From assembly GCA_005889495.1 (NCBI GenBank), contig VBHA01000076.1, positions 1 through 50,830 on the forward strand: a DNA stretch of 50,830 nucleotides, written 5' to 3'. Below the pieces are notes generated by a model. The model did not search any database, was not told where the DNA came from, and worked only from the letters and a program-made list of their open reading frames with translations. Positions 1-8,583 of this stretch are shown piece by piece (position 1 is the first letter of the stretch; each line of letters opens with the position of its first letter). Position numbers and translations under genes: made by a program. The stretch is from Chloroflexota bacterium (GTDB lineage: Bacteria > Chloroflexota > Dormibacteria > Dormibacterales > Dormibacteraceae).

Positions 1-599
1 AGCTCCTCGCAGCCGAGCGCCCCAGCCCGGTTGTAGCGGTCCATCGCGCGCTCGAGGCCGTTGTCGAGGGCCACCTGGAGCGCGTCCGCGACGCCGTCGA
101 CCACGTTCGGCAGGCGTTCGGCCTCTGCCTTCGTGAAACGCCCGAGCACGTAGTGCCGGCCGGACTGGGAGCCCTTGCGCGCCGGCTTGCCGATGCCGAC
201 GCGAAACCGGACGAAATCGTCCGTGCCCAATGACTCGATGATCGAGCGGACGCCGTTGTGGCCCGCGCCCGAGCCGCCTCGCCGGATGCGCATCCGGCAC
301 ATCGGAAGGTCGAGCTCGTCGTAGACGACCCAGGTGTCCGGCGGGGAGATGCCCGTGTCCTTCATCGCCTTCGCCACCGCCTGGCCGGACAGGTTCATGT
401 AGGTCTGGGGCATCACCAGCCACAGGCCGCGCGGTTCCGAGCGTCCGACCAGCGAGTGCCAGCGCTTCTTGTCGACCCGCACGTCGAGCCGGCGCGCCAG
501 CTCGCGCACGCACGCGAAACCCAGGTTGTGCCGCGTGTCGGCATAGCCGGACTCGGGGTTGCCGAGGCCCACGATCAGATGCTCTTGATTGGTTTCCAT
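1..599 (-). CDS. pth: Peptidyl-tRNA hydrolase, 3' end outside the window
   Basis: Pth recycles peptidyl-tRNAs released from stalled ribosomes by cleaving the ester bond in the cytoplasm. Translating the minus strand from ATG at 599 gives METNQEHLIVGLGNPESGY followed by the TRHNLGF segment carrying the catalytic His (residue 24). Then come the MPQTYMNLSG substrate-binding stretch and a VVYDELDLP segment with the family's Asp, and GGSGAGHNG further on. The frame stays open for 199 codons to base 1, about the usual family length, so only the last residues are likely missing. It lies 22 bases downstream of ybeY on the same strand, a plausible two-gene translation-quality operon. Confidence 0.95.
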   Translation of the reverse strand, partial: METNQEHLIVGLGNPESGYADTRHNLGFACVRELARRLDVRVDKKRWHSLVGRSEPRGLWLVMPQTYMNLSGQAVAKAMKDTGISPPDTWVVYDELDLPMCRMRIRRGGSGAGHNGVRSIIESLGTDDFVRFRVGIGKPARKGSQSGRHYVLGRFTKAEAERLPNVVDGVADALQVALDNGLERAMDRYNRAGALGCEE

Positions 600-621
600 G
601 CAGGCGCAGTTAGGCCCGCGG

Positions 622-1086
622 CTAGTGCCGCCGGCCTCGCTCCCGAGTGTACCCAGACCACAGGGCTTTCAACGGCTCGTTCGTCAGCCGCCACATCTCT
701 TCTGTCTCGGCGGGGGTCCGGTGGTCCCAGCCCAGCAGGTGCAGAAGGCCGTGCACCGCAAGGACCGCGAGCTCCGAGATCTCGTCGTGACCCCATCGCT
801 CGGCCTGCTCGACCACGGCCGGCCACGAGATGGCGATGTCCCCAAGGTGTTCGCCTTCGCCCTCGAACGACAGCACGTCCGTCGGGCGGTCCTCGCCCGC
901 AAACGTCCGGTTGAGCCGCGCCAGCTCTTCGTTGTCCGTGATGCGCACAGCCACGGTGCTCCTGCCCTCGGGCAGGCGCGCCGCGATCTCCGGCACCTTC
1001 GCGGCCCGATTGAGGACGCGCCGGACGAGCTCCGGCGTGACGCCGGCCCTCACGGCCTTGACGACTTCGACATCGAGTACATTCAC
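622..1086 (-). CDS. ybeY: Endoribonuclease YbeY (rRNA maturation factor)
   Basis: YbeY is a metal-dependent RNase needed for 16S rRNA 3' processing and ribosome quality control. The 154-residue product has the signature zinc-binding motif HGLLHLLGWDH (His112, His116, His122) and the preceding RPTDVLSFE stretch typical of the family. The length matches family members. The start is GTG at 1086, because the N-terminal VDVE-like strand normally begins right there and the next in-frame start would cut into it. That places its start codon only 5 bp from the divergent GTG at 1092. A GAATCT -10-like hexamer lies 9 bases before the start, inside the first codons of the neighbouring gene. Confidence 0.93.
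   Translation of the reverse strand: MNVLDVEVVKAVRAGVTPELVRRVLNRAAKVPEIAARLPEGRSTVAVRITDNEELARLNRTFAGEDRPTDVLSFEGEGEHLGDIAISWPAVVEQAERWGHDEISELAVLAVHGLLHLLGWDHRTPAETEEMWRLTNEPLKALWSGYTRERGRRH
1078..1083 (+). promoter_or_regulatory. Putative -10 element (TACATT) for a leaderless epimerase mRNA
   Basis: TACATT fits the TANNNT consensus and ends 8 bases before the GTG at 1092, the spacing expected if transcription begins at the start codon. No Shine-Dalgarno sequence is present. The hexamer lies within codons 2-3 of the divergent ybeY. Confidence 0.45.
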
Positions 1087-1091
1087 GACCG

Positions 1092-2033
1092 GTGAAGATT
1101 CTCGTCACTGGCGGCGCCGGTTTCATCGGCTCGCACGTCGTCGACGCCTATATCGCGGCCGGCCACGAGGTGGCCGTGCTCGACAACCTGAGCACCGGCC
1201 GCGAGGAAAACCTGAGCGCCGAGGCGCAGGTCCACAGGGTCGACGTCCGCGACAAGGACAAGGTGCAGGGCGCGATCGCCTCGTTCAAGCCGGAGGTCGT
1301 CAACCACCACGCGGCGCAGTCCGAGGTCCCACGCTCGGTGGCCGACCCCGGCTATGACGCGCAGGTGAACCTCGTCGGCGGCCTCAACGTCCTGAAGGCT
1401 GCCGCCGACAACAGCGTGCGCAAGGTCATTTTCAGCTCCACCGGCGGAGCGCTCTACGGCGAGCCCGACATCGTGCCCGCCGGCGAGGACCATCCCATCC
1501 GCCCGCTGTCGCCTTACGGCACTAGCAAGTTTGCGTTCGAGCAGTACCTGGCGATGTTCCAGCGCACGTTTGGGCTCGCCTTCACGACGCTGCGCTACGC
1601 CAACATCTACGGCGCCCGGCAGGACTTCGCGTCCGAGGAAGGCCGGGTGGTCGCGGCCTTCGCGAGCCGGATGATCGAAGACAAGCCGGTCACCATCGAC
1701 GGCGACGGCAACCAGTCACGCGACCTCCTGCACGTCGGCGACGTCGCGACGGCGAACATCGCCGCCCTGGAGCGGGGCGACGGCGGCACCTATCACATCA
1801 GCACCGGGGTCCCGGTCACGGTCAACGACCTGTTCCGCAAGCTCGCCCTGCTCACCGAGTACAAGCTCGAGCCGCGGTTCGGCCCGCCGCGCAAGGGCGA
1901 CGTGTACCGGATCGCGCTCGACAACGCGCGGGCCGCGGAACAGCTCGGGTGGCGGCCGCAGATCCAGCTCGAGGAGGGTTTGCGGCTGACGGTCGATTAC
2001 TTCCGCGAGCAGATCGCCCGTCTCCACGCCTGA
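1092..2033 (+). CDS. NAD-dependent epimerase/dehydratase (UDP-glucose 4-epimerase type)
   Basis: This is an extended short-chain dehydrogenase of 313 residues that probably interconverts nucleotide sugars for cell-surface glycan synthesis. The Rossmann NAD-binding motif GGAGFIGSH is at residues 7-15. The catalytic Tyr142-x3-Lys146 pair lies in SPYGTSKFAF, with the Ser-rich SST motif just before it, and YANIYGARQ and the RDLLHVGDVA substrate-side motif follow. The closest recognisable type is GalE or UDP-glucuronate epimerase, but substrate cannot be decided from sequence. GTG at 1092 is the only sensible start because the first beta strand (KILVTG) follows immediately. The next gene starts directly after the stop. 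Confidence 0.9.
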   Translation: MKILVTGGAGFIGSHVVDAYIAAGHEVAVLDNLSTGREENLSAEAQVHRVDVRDKDKVQGAIASFKPEVVNHHAAQSEVPRSVADPGYDAQVNLVGGLNVLKAAADNSVRKVIFSSTGGALYGEPDIVPAGEDHPIRPLSPYGTSKFAFEQYLAMFQRTFGLAFTTLRYANIYGARQDFASEEGRVVAAFASRMIEDKPVTIDGDGNQSRDLLHVGDVATANIAALERGDGGTYHISTGVPVTVNDLFRKLALLTEYKLEPRFGPPRKGDVYRIALDNARAAEQLGWRPQIQLEEGLRLTVDYFREQIARLHA

Positions 2034-2405
2034 GTGGGAGCGACCCTCGCCTTTCTCCATGCCTACGGCGCTCGTGTGCTGGTCGTGTTCGCCGTCCTGC
2101 TCGGCCTGTGGGGCGCGTTCCAGTACTTCGCCAACCGGCCTCTCGGAGGCGGGTTTCGCGCGACCTACCTGATCATGGCCGGCCTGGTCCCTGTCCAGGG
2201 CCTGCTCGGCGTCGCCGGCCTTCTCGCGGGAAACAATCCGCGCGAAGGCATCCTCCACATGGTCTACGGGGTCTTCGCGGTGCTCTTTCTGCCCGGCGCC
2301 TACCTCTACGCGCAAAGCGGAGAAAGCCGGCGCGAGACCCTGATCCTCGCCGGCGCCTCCTGGATCGTGACGATTGCCTTCGTCAGGGGCATATCGACCG
2401 GATAA
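2034..2405 (+). CDS. Small polytopic membrane protein, unknown function
   Basis: The product has 123 residues with about four hydrophobic segments (roughly residues 12-28, 43-63, 73-93 and 103-119) and few charged residues, so it is an integral membrane protein. The GTG start at 2034 abuts the TGA of the upstream epimerase with no spacer, which implies translational coupling. I do not recognise a family. Its place between two sugar-nucleotide epimerase genes suggests a link to surface-glycan metabolism, but this is inference only. Confidence 0.7.
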   Translation: MGATLAFLHAYGARVLVVFAVLLGLWGAFQYFANRPLGGGFRATYLIMAGLVPVQGLLGVAGLLAGNNPREGILHMVYGVFAVLFLPGAYLYAQSGESRRETLILAGASWIVTIAFVRGISTG

Positions 2406-2418
2406 GGTATGCGCCGCG

Positions 2419-3311
2419 GTGGATCCCAACGCGCGGTACATCACAGATAAGGAAGAGCCGCCGGCCTCCGGGCCGGAGCGGCGGGTCTTGATCACCGGGG
2501 GAGCCGGCTTCCTGGGCGTCAACGCCGCCATCCACCTGATCAAGGACGGCTGGCACGTCACCCTGCTCGACAACCTCAGCCGCCCGGGTACGGAACGGAA
2601 CCTCAAGTGGGTCATCACCCGGTATCCCAACCGCGTCACCTTCGTCAAAGAGGACGTGAGAAACGCGCCCGGGCTGGCCGAGCACGTGGCCGACCAGGAC
2701 GCCGTCCTGCATCTCGCAGGGCAGGTCGCGGTGACGACGTCTCTGGCCGACCCCGGCACCGACTTCGACGTCAACGCCCGCGGCACGCTCAACATGCTCG
2801 AAGCCGCAAGGGCGCGGCCGACCAGTACGTGCGCGACTACGCCCGCTGCTTCGACATGAACACCGTGGTGCTGCGCCAGAGCTGCATCTACGGCGCCCAC
2901 CAGTACGGGACCGAAGACCAGGGCTGGGTCGCTCACTTCGTGCACTCGATCCTCAAGGAGCGGCCGCTCACGATCTACGGCGACGGCACGCAGGTCCGCG
3001 ACCTGCTCGACGCGCGCGACCTAAGCGCGCTCTACGCGACCGTCGTCGACAAGATCGCGATCACGAAGGGCGAGATCTACAACGTCGGCGGCGGGCCCGA
3101 AAACCAGCGCAACCTGCTCGAGGTCATCGACCAGGTCGGCGAGCTGACGGGCAGGAAGCCGCAGTTCACGTTCGCGGACTGGCGCGAGGGCGACCAGGCG
3201 TACTACGTGAGCGATACCAGCAAGGCGAAGCAGCAGCTCGCCTGGGAGCCGAAGATCGACTTCGACCGCGGCCTGCGCGACCTGATCGCCTGGGCCGAGT
3301 CGGTCAGTTAG
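2419..3311 (+). pseudogene. NDP-sugar epimerase (CDP-paratose/tyvelose 2-epimerase-like) broken by internal deletion and frameshift
   Basis: Two overlapping frames encode the two halves of one extended SDR enzyme. The first half (from GTG 2419, or TTG 2374) has VLITGGAGFLG, LLDNLSRPG and LHLAGQVAVTTSLADP and runs to NMLEAAR. The second half resumes in another frame at KGAADQYVRDYAR and runs through IYGAHQYGTEDQGW, YGDGTQVRDLL and NVGGGPEN to the end. By comparison with the family, about 60-75 residues between them are missing, including the STN strand and the catalytic Tyr of the YxxxK motif. The junction falls in GCAAGGGCG (2806-2814), which fits both reading contexts, as expected for deletion between short direct repeats. 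The protein should be inactive. An assembly collapse is the alternative explanation. Confidence 0.8.
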
Positions 3312-4131
3312 CCCGCGCGCAGGTGAAGTGACCGCAGCCTCCGGGCAGGGCGCGTAGCGCCCGAGCCTCCGCCCACGCGGTCGTCGCCACCGCCTTGCTC
3401 GCGCCGCGCATCACGCGCCCGGCGAGTCCGCCGCGCGCCGCCGACAGGTCCTCGACCGACCCGCTGACCGGTCCCCGCAGGTCCAGCCAGCTGAAGTAAA
3501 GGAGGTCGAGGACCTGGAGGGTGAGGTGATAGCTCCAGCGCGTCCGGGTCACCGGCAGGCCGCACGCCGCCACCATGGCGCGAAAGCGGTCCGCGGAGTA
3601 GGTCTGGATGTGGCCGCAGTGCCGGACCTTCGCTTTCCAGCGCGTGCCGCATCCAACCATCCGATACAACGTCCACGGCTGACCCTCCAGGGGAAGCACG
3701 ATGTGAAATCCGCCCCCCGGTTTCAATACTCGCCCGACCTCGCGCAGCACTGCTTCCGGGTCATCGACGTGCTCGAGCACGTCGAAGATCCAGACAAAAT
3801 CGAGCTCGCCGGCGGCGAACGGCAATCGTTCCGCGGTCGAGATCCGGAAATCGACTTCTTCCGACCCGGCGCCGGCCGCGGCGATCGCGCCCCGGCTCAT
3901 GTCACAGCCGTGGACCTCGAGGTCCGGTCGGGCTCGCTTGACAGCCTTTGCGACCTGGCCCGCCCCGCAACCGACGTCGAGCACGCGGCCGCGCACGGGA
4001 GTGAGGTCCTCCAGCAGGTAGCGCAGCTTCAGCCCGTTCATGTACCACGGCTTCGGGCGCACCGGGGTGGCGCCCCAGCGCTTGGCCTCGTAGTCGAACG
4101 AGGCCGCGGGCGCTAGGGGGCCGTCGCGCAC
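3304..4131 (-). CDS. Class I SAM-dependent methyltransferase
   Basis: The 275-residue product has a typical SAM-binding fold: motif I VLDVGCGAGQV, an acidic residue after strand 2 (HGCDMS), ERLPFAAGELDFVWIFDVLEH around motifs II and III, and LKPGGGFHIVLP. The C-terminal part is less conserved and probably forms the substrate lid. The last gene of the minus-strand glycan operon, it likely methylates a sugar, lipid carrier or related small molecule; the acceptor is unknown. GTG at 4131 is chosen as start, overlapping the upstream gene by 19 bases; a longer in-frame extension is just the shadow of that gene. Its 3' end overlaps the convergent epimerase pseudogene by 8 bp. Confidence 0.85.
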   Translation of the reverse strand: MRDGPLAPAASFDYEAKRWGATPVRPKPWYMNGLKLRYLLEDLTPVRGRVLDVGCGAGQVAKAVKRARPDLEVHGCDMSRGAIAAAGAGSEEVDFRISTAERLPFAAGELDFVWIFDVLEHVDDPEAVLREVGRVLKPGGGFHIVLPLEGQPWTLYRMVGCGTRWKAKVRHCGHIQTYSADRFRAMVAACGLPVTRTRWSYHLTLQVLDLLYFSWLDLRGPVSGSVEDLSAARGGLAGRVMRGASKAVATTAWAEARALRALPGGCGHFTCARAN

Positions 4132-5756
4132 GAGGTCTGGCTCATGGCCGAAAAATCGACCGCATAGACGTCCCAATGAGTCGCCTGGAGAGAGCCGATC
4201 CGCGCGAAGACCGCCGGGGTGAATCGCAGGACAAGCTGCAATTCTTGATCGCCCACGTCGACGGCGATCATCCTGATGTCGTTCTTGCCCATCCAGCACT
4301 GGACCTGCACGTTGACAGCCGCCAAATGGTCTTCATACCGGTAGCCGGACGGCAGATATGCCAGCGGGCTGTACATCTCGCTGACGATGTGCTTGCCCTC
4401 CACGCCTCCGAATCGAGCGAGGACGTACGTGATGTCCGGACGGTCAGGAGGAACGGCGAGGGCGTGGCCGGCGGACGGCGACTCCCTGTACCAACCGGCG
4501 AGCACCCGGCCCTCGGCAGCCGCGGCCTGCCAGGTCGACTCGGTCGGCCCGAACGCGTTGGCGATGGGTACCCAGAGGACCTGCAAGGCGACGATGCCCA
4601 GCACAACGGTCGCCCACGCTGGCGCGATCGATCGAGGTCCGAACCGGCGCGGCACCCACCACACAATGCCTACGACGGCCAGCGTGGCCGCGAACACGTA
4701 GGGAAACTCGAAGTGCCGTCCGATCGGCGTCCACCACGACCAGTCCGCGAGGTATGAGGTGAAGCCCATCAGCCCGGCGGTGAACACCCAGTACCCGAAC
4801 CCGAAGGTCAGGAGCATGTGCGAAGGAGGCCGCTTGACCAGGGCCCACCCCAGGCCGGCCGCTGCGCCCAGCAGGATCGCGCCTAGGGCGGGACGCATGC
4901 CCGCCTGGTAAGCGGTCACGGGCACCTCCCACTTGCCGAGCGCGTTCGCGAGGAAGTTCCACCACAGCGGGTAGATCGGGTTGCCGGTCCGATTCAGCAA
5001 CAGCAGCATGTAGAGCCCGACGACGAGCGCGAAACCGATGACAAGCGGCGCTCGCTGGGGCCGGCGGTCACGCCCGAGGTGGGCGGCCACGACCATGCCG
5101 AGACCGAAGATCCACGCTTCGGCGCGGGCCATGCTCGCCAGCCCAAACGCCGCACCGCTTCGAAAGCCCTTTTGCCGCGTCCATGCCAGGATGCCGGCCA
5201 GGCATAGCGCGATCCCGAGCGGCTCGAGCATGCCGGACGCGTCGTTCATGACGCTGGTCGGCAGCAGGCTCGCCGCAAGCGCCGCCGCCACCGCGGCGGA
5301 CGTGCCCCAGTAGTGGCGGCAGATATGAAAGAGCAGGACGACCGCGGCGACGCCGAAAGCCGCGCTCACGAGTCGGTCGAGAACGATGTCGATGGAGCCG
5401 GTGACGTCGAACACAGCGACCATCAGCAGCGGGTGCAGCACGCCCCAGAAGTAGTCGAGGCCCTTCAGGTCCCAAAGGCGCGGCCCGCCTGGCGCGGTCA
5501 GGCCGATCTCTTTCGTCAGGTACGCGATCTGCCAGTGGTGCCAGACGTCGGTGTAGAGGCCGTCGCCGGGATTCTGCGGGTCGGTGAACACGAACAGGTA
5601 CAGCAGCCTCGGCGCGGCGGCCACCGCGGCGACGGCCGCGCTCCACGTCCAGTGCAGAGGGTGCGGTTCCGGCTCCGGCTCCTCGGGCGTAACCGGGTCC
5701 GGTGAGGCGTCGAGCTCGTCCTCGGCGGCCAGGATCCTCGGCAGACGAAGCTTCAA
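4113..5756 (-). CDS. Polytopic membrane glycosyltransferase-like protein (GT-C/PMT type)
   Basis: This 547-residue protein has an acidic, proline-rich cytoplasmic N-terminus (about residues 10-33), then some ten hydrophobic segments, and a soluble C-terminal region of about 130 residues. The first extracytoplasmic loop carries DGLYTDVWHHWQIAY, in the position where dolichyl-phosphate-mannose-type (GT-C) enzymes have their acidic catalytic loop. It probably transfers a sugar from a lipid carrier outside the membrane. The TTG at 5756 is inferred as start because it forms a TTGA overlap with the upstream stop, like other junctions in this operon, and no better start exists. Family assignment rests on topology and context and is moderate. 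Confidence 0.75.
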   Translation of the reverse strand: MKLRLPRILAAEDELDASPDPVTPEEPEPEPHPLHWTWSAAVAAVAAAPRLLYLFVFTDPQNPGDGLYTDVWHHWQIAYLTKEIGLTAPGGPRLWDLKGLDYFWGVLHPLLMVAVFDVTGSIDIVLDRLVSAAFGVAAVVLLFHICRHYWGTSAAVAAALAASLLPTSVMNDASGMLEPLGIALCLAGILAWTRQKGFRSGAAFGLASMARAEAWIFGLGMVVAAHLGRDRRPQRAPLVIGFALVVGLYMLLLLNRTGNPIYPLWWNFLANALGKWEVPVTAYQAGMRPALGAILLGAAAGLGWALVKRPPSHMLLTFGFGYWVFTAGLMGFTSYLADWSWWTPIGRHFEFPYVFAATLAVVGIVWWVPRRFGPRSIAPAWATVVLGIVALQVLWVPIANAFGPTESTWQAAAAEGRVLAGWYRESPSAGHALAVPPDRPDITYVLARFGGVEGKHIVSEMYSPLAYLPSGYRYEDHLAAVNVQVQCWMGKNDIRMIAVDVGDQELQLVLRFTPAVFARIGSLQATHWDVYAVDFSAMSQTSCATAP

Positions 5757-7981
5757 GCCGTCGCTGATTCCAGTGCCAGCTGCACGTGGGTGCGAGCGAC
5801 GTCGAGGACCGCGCTCTCCATCACGTCGACGTGGCGCTCCCAGTCGAAGCGGCGCGCCCAGGCGTGCGCACGCTCCCCGGTGCGCTGGTTTTCGTCGGGG
5901 TCGTCTAGCAGTGCTGTGATACCCGCGGCGTAGTCGCCCACTTCCAGTGGCTCGGCGAGGTGGCCGGTCCCAGGCCCCACGGTGACCGTCGGCCCGGCCT
6001 GGTCCCACGCCACGACGGGCACGCCCTTGGCCATCGACTCGATCACGCCCATGCCGAAATCCTCCTCCGGCGCCGGGTAGACGTAGACGGCCGCGCCTTC
6101 GTACAGCGTCTGCAGCTCTTCCTCGCTGATCGCCCCCACGAAGAGCACCGCCTCGCCCAGGCCGAGCTCTGCGACCAGCGACTTCATCGAGGCCGTGTGC
6201 GACGTGGGCGGTCCCGGTATCACCAGTTGCGCGCGCGCGTGCTTCCTGCGCACCTCCAGCATCGCCCGGATCGCAAGGTCGAAACGCTTCTGCGGGTAGT
6301 GGCGGTTGGTCAGCAGCACGTACGGCCTGCGCACCGGATAGCCGTTGATCGTCAGGCCGCCCGAGAACCGTGACGCGATCGGCAGCGGAAAACCCGAGGA
6401 CGCCACGTGGCACCCCGCTGGGCAGTCGATCGCGTCGCGCCGGTACGTCTTGCGGATGATGTCGCCGATGTAGTCGCCGTTGACGAGCAGCTGGTCCGCC
6501 TCCTGGATGGAGCGGCGGTCCGCCCAGGCCACGAAGCGTGTCGCTCGGAGCACGATCGCCGCCAGCAGGCGGTAGTCGGCGTTTGACACCCAGCCCGTCT
6601 GGCGGTCGATGTTGCGCGGATAGACCAACCGGTTGGGCTGGTTGAGGTACACCACGTACGGCACGTCCATCAGCCGCGCCGCCCACCAGGCGATCCACGC
6701 GCTCGGCTGGTTGCAGCCGACGATGGCGTCGACGCCGCGGAAGCGCCACGCGTACAGCGGCATCAGGAGAGAGGTCGCGGCCATCTGCACCGCCTCACGG
6801 AACGGGAACCACCGCGGAAGCTGCGGGAGAAAGGTCTTGACCCGGACCTCGCCGATGAGGTCGGGGTAGCAGCGCGTGGCGTCGACGGTCGGCGCGAAGC
6901 ACTCGACCTCGTAGCCGCGCCTGCGCAGCCCGAGCACCTCCTCGATGACGAGCCGCTCGCCCCCGCCCGAGTAGGTGAACCCGCAGTGGAAGACGGCGAT
7001 CCGCCGAAGGCCGCCCGCGCGGGCGCGGCGCCGGCCGCCGACCAGGAAAAAGCTCAGCAGGCCGAGGGCGAGTGCGTTGAGCGCGGTGATCGCGTGGTAC
7101 AGGACGATCGCGCCGGCTGCCACCGCGGGCGCCAGGCCGAGACCTCCGCCCAGGACGAGCGACCCCGCGACTTCGAGGTTGCCCACGTAGCCGGGCCCGG
7201 CCGGGACCGCAAAGCTAAGCAGCAGCGCCGGGTAGGCGGCCATCGCTTTCAGCACGGGCACGTCGATGCCGACCGCCACGAACAGCAGCGTGAAGTTGAA
7301 GGCGTCGATCACGAGCGCAATCGCGGTGAGGCCGGCAAGACGGGCTGCCAGCTGAGGCGTCCACAGGCCGCGGGCGCCCGCCCGGAACGCAAATGCCTGG
7401 CCAGCGAGCGCCGACGCGAACCGCGCGGGCAACAGGCGCCGGGCCGGCGCAGAGCGCGCGACCCGCGGGCCTAGCAACGCCGTCCCCACCACGGCTCCGA
7501 GCAGCGCGATCGCGAGCGCGGCGGCCCCGGCGAGCCCTCGCGGTGCGTTGACCGCGCCGCTCAGCGCCACGACCTCGAGCGCCGCCAGGACCAGGGCGAC
7601 GGCCGCGAGGTCACATGCCTTGTCGATCACGATCGTGGCCAGCGCGGAGCCTGCGGGGATGCGGTGCCTGCGCCACAGCCACCAGGCACGCGCCGCGTCG
7701 CCGGAGCGGATGGGAAGCACGTAGTTGAGCAGGCCGCCCGCGGCGTTCATGGCGAAAGCGCGGACCATGCCCACCGGCGCGAGCGGCCGCAGGAGCAGCA
7801 GCCAGCGCCGGGCCCTGACCACGCTGGTGAACAGGAACAGGACGACCATGAACGCGACCGCCCACCAGTTGTGCACGCGCGCGTGTGTGACGATCTCCGG
7901 CAAGGAGACGGTGCGCAGCCACAGCCACAGCAGGGCCAGCCCGAACGCGGTCTGCATGGCGAGCCTGAGCCAGCGGCTCAT
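5753..7981 (-). CDS. Fusion: LPG-synthase-type transmembrane domain plus GT4 glycosyltransferase
   Basis: The 742-residue protein has two parts. Residues 1 to about 315 form a polytopic domain of the lysylphosphatidylglycerol-synthase TM/AglD type, with RARRWLLLLRPL early on and an SFAVPAGPGYVGNLE motif near its end. After a basic linker (RRRARAGG) comes a cytoplasmic GT4 retaining glycosyltransferase: FHCGFTYSGGGERLV at its start, VLLTNRHYPQKRFDLAIRA in the middle and the nucleotide-sugar site PAPEEDFGMGVIESMAKG. The two are usually separate genes. ATG 7981 overlaps the upstream exosortase stop (ATGA). Coupling suggests the membrane part handles the lipid-linked product of the GT4 part, but transport is inferred only. 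Confidence 0.85.
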   Translation of the reverse strand: MSRWLRLAMQTAFGLALLWLWLRTVSLPEIVTHARVHNWWAVAFMVVLFLFTSVVRARRWLLLLRPLAPVGMVRAFAMNAAGGLLNYVLPIRSGDAARAWWLWRRHRIPAGSALATIVIDKACDLAAVALVLAALEVVALSGAVNAPRGLAGAAALAIALLGAVVGTALLGPRVARSAPARRLLPARFASALAGQAFAFRAGARGLWTPQLAARLAGLTAIALVIDAFNFTLLFVAVGIDVPVLKAMAAYPALLLSFAVPAGPGYVGNLEVAGSLVLGGGLGLAPAVAAGAIVLYHAITALNALALGLLSFFLVGGRRRARAGGLRRIAVFHCGFTYSGGGERLVIEEVLGLRRRGYEVECFAPTVDATRCYPDLIGEVRVKTFLPQLPRWFPFREAVQMAATSLLMPLYAWRFRGVDAIVGCNQPSAWIAWWAARLMDVPYVVYLNQPNRLVYPRNIDRQTGWVSNADYRLLAAIVLRATRFVAWADRRSIQEADQLLVNGDYIGDIIRKTYRRDAIDCPAGCHVASSGFPLPIASRFSGGLTINGYPVRRPYVLLTNRHYPQKRFDLAIRAMLEVRRKHARAQLVIPGPPTSHTASMKSLVAELGLGEAVLFVGAISEEELQTLYEGAAVYVYPAPEEDFGMGVIESMAKGVPVVAWDQAGPTVTVGPGTGHLAEPLEVGDYAAGITALLDDPDENQRTGERAHAWARRFDWERHVDVMESAVLDVARTHVQLALESATA

Positions 7982-8583
7982 GCTTTCCCTGCCCACTCGC
8001 CGGGGAGGGCCAGGGTCGAACGCTCGGCCCCCGGCTGCAAGATCCAGCGCTGGGCGAACGCCCAGAACGCGAAGAGGAAGGCGACGAAAAGGATCGTCCC
8101 GCCATAGTCGTGGAAGAGCACGGCGGGCGTGACCCCGGCGGTCGCCGCGATCCAGGCGACCAGCGCGACTCGCAGCAGGTTCAGCAGCATCGTGCCGGCG
8201 ATCCCGATCAGGACCACCTGCGCGCGCGACTCCACCGAATGTCCGCCGCGAAGACCGGACGTCAGGCTGACGCCGAACAGGATCAGGCTCTGCCAGCCGA
8301 TGCAGTTCCAGGAGATGAACAGCGTGTGCATCGAGCCGGACGCATCCCAGACCACGAGGTGGCTGCCGGACGCGGCGGCGTGGACGCCCGCCAGTCCCAG
8401 GAGGCTCACCACCATCCTCGATTCCGCGGGCACGATCGCCTGGAGCGGGTTGTTGGCGCCGAGCCCCATCGCCCAGGCGGTGAGCAGCTCGTCAAATGTC
8501 GTGACCAGCGGAAGCAGCATCAGCAGCGCGCACGTGATCGCGATCAGCGTGAGGTTGACGTTGTCGCGCTCCCGCGTGGTCAC
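7978..8583 (-). CDS. Exosortase/archaeosortase family transpeptidase
   Basis: This is a 201-residue, multi-pass membrane protein with the exosortase catalytic triad: Cys94 in SWNCIGWQS, Arg138 in NLLRVALV and His158 in LFHDYGGT, each at the edge of a hydrophobic segment as in the family. Exosortases cleave proteins with a C-terminal motif-TM-basic tail on the outer face of the membrane, coupled to extracellular polymer. The WxCxGxQS form and the neighbouring GT2 recall the Gram-positive XrtG type. GTG at 8583 overlaps the upstream GT2 stop (GTGA); upstream residues in frame are shadow. The probable substrate is the C-terminus of that GT2 protein, which carries VPEG plus a hydrophobic stretch and RRRK. 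Confidence 0.85.
   Translation of the reverse strand: MTTRERDNVNLTLIAITCALLMLLPLVTTFDELLTAWAMGLGANNPLQAIVPAESRMVVSLLGLAGVHAAASGSHLVVWDASGSMHTLFISWNCIGWQSLILFGVSLTSGLRGGHSVESRAQVVLIGIAGTMLLNLLRVALVAWIAATAGVTPAVLFHDYGGTILFVAFLFAFWAFAQRWILQPGAERSTLALPGEWAGKA

Noticed and set aside
1716-2945. A 409-codon open frame on the minus strand
   Set aside because: It lies antisense to two epimerases and the small membrane protein. It is open because of GC bias and the deletion in the second epimerase, and nothing in it resembles a protein family.
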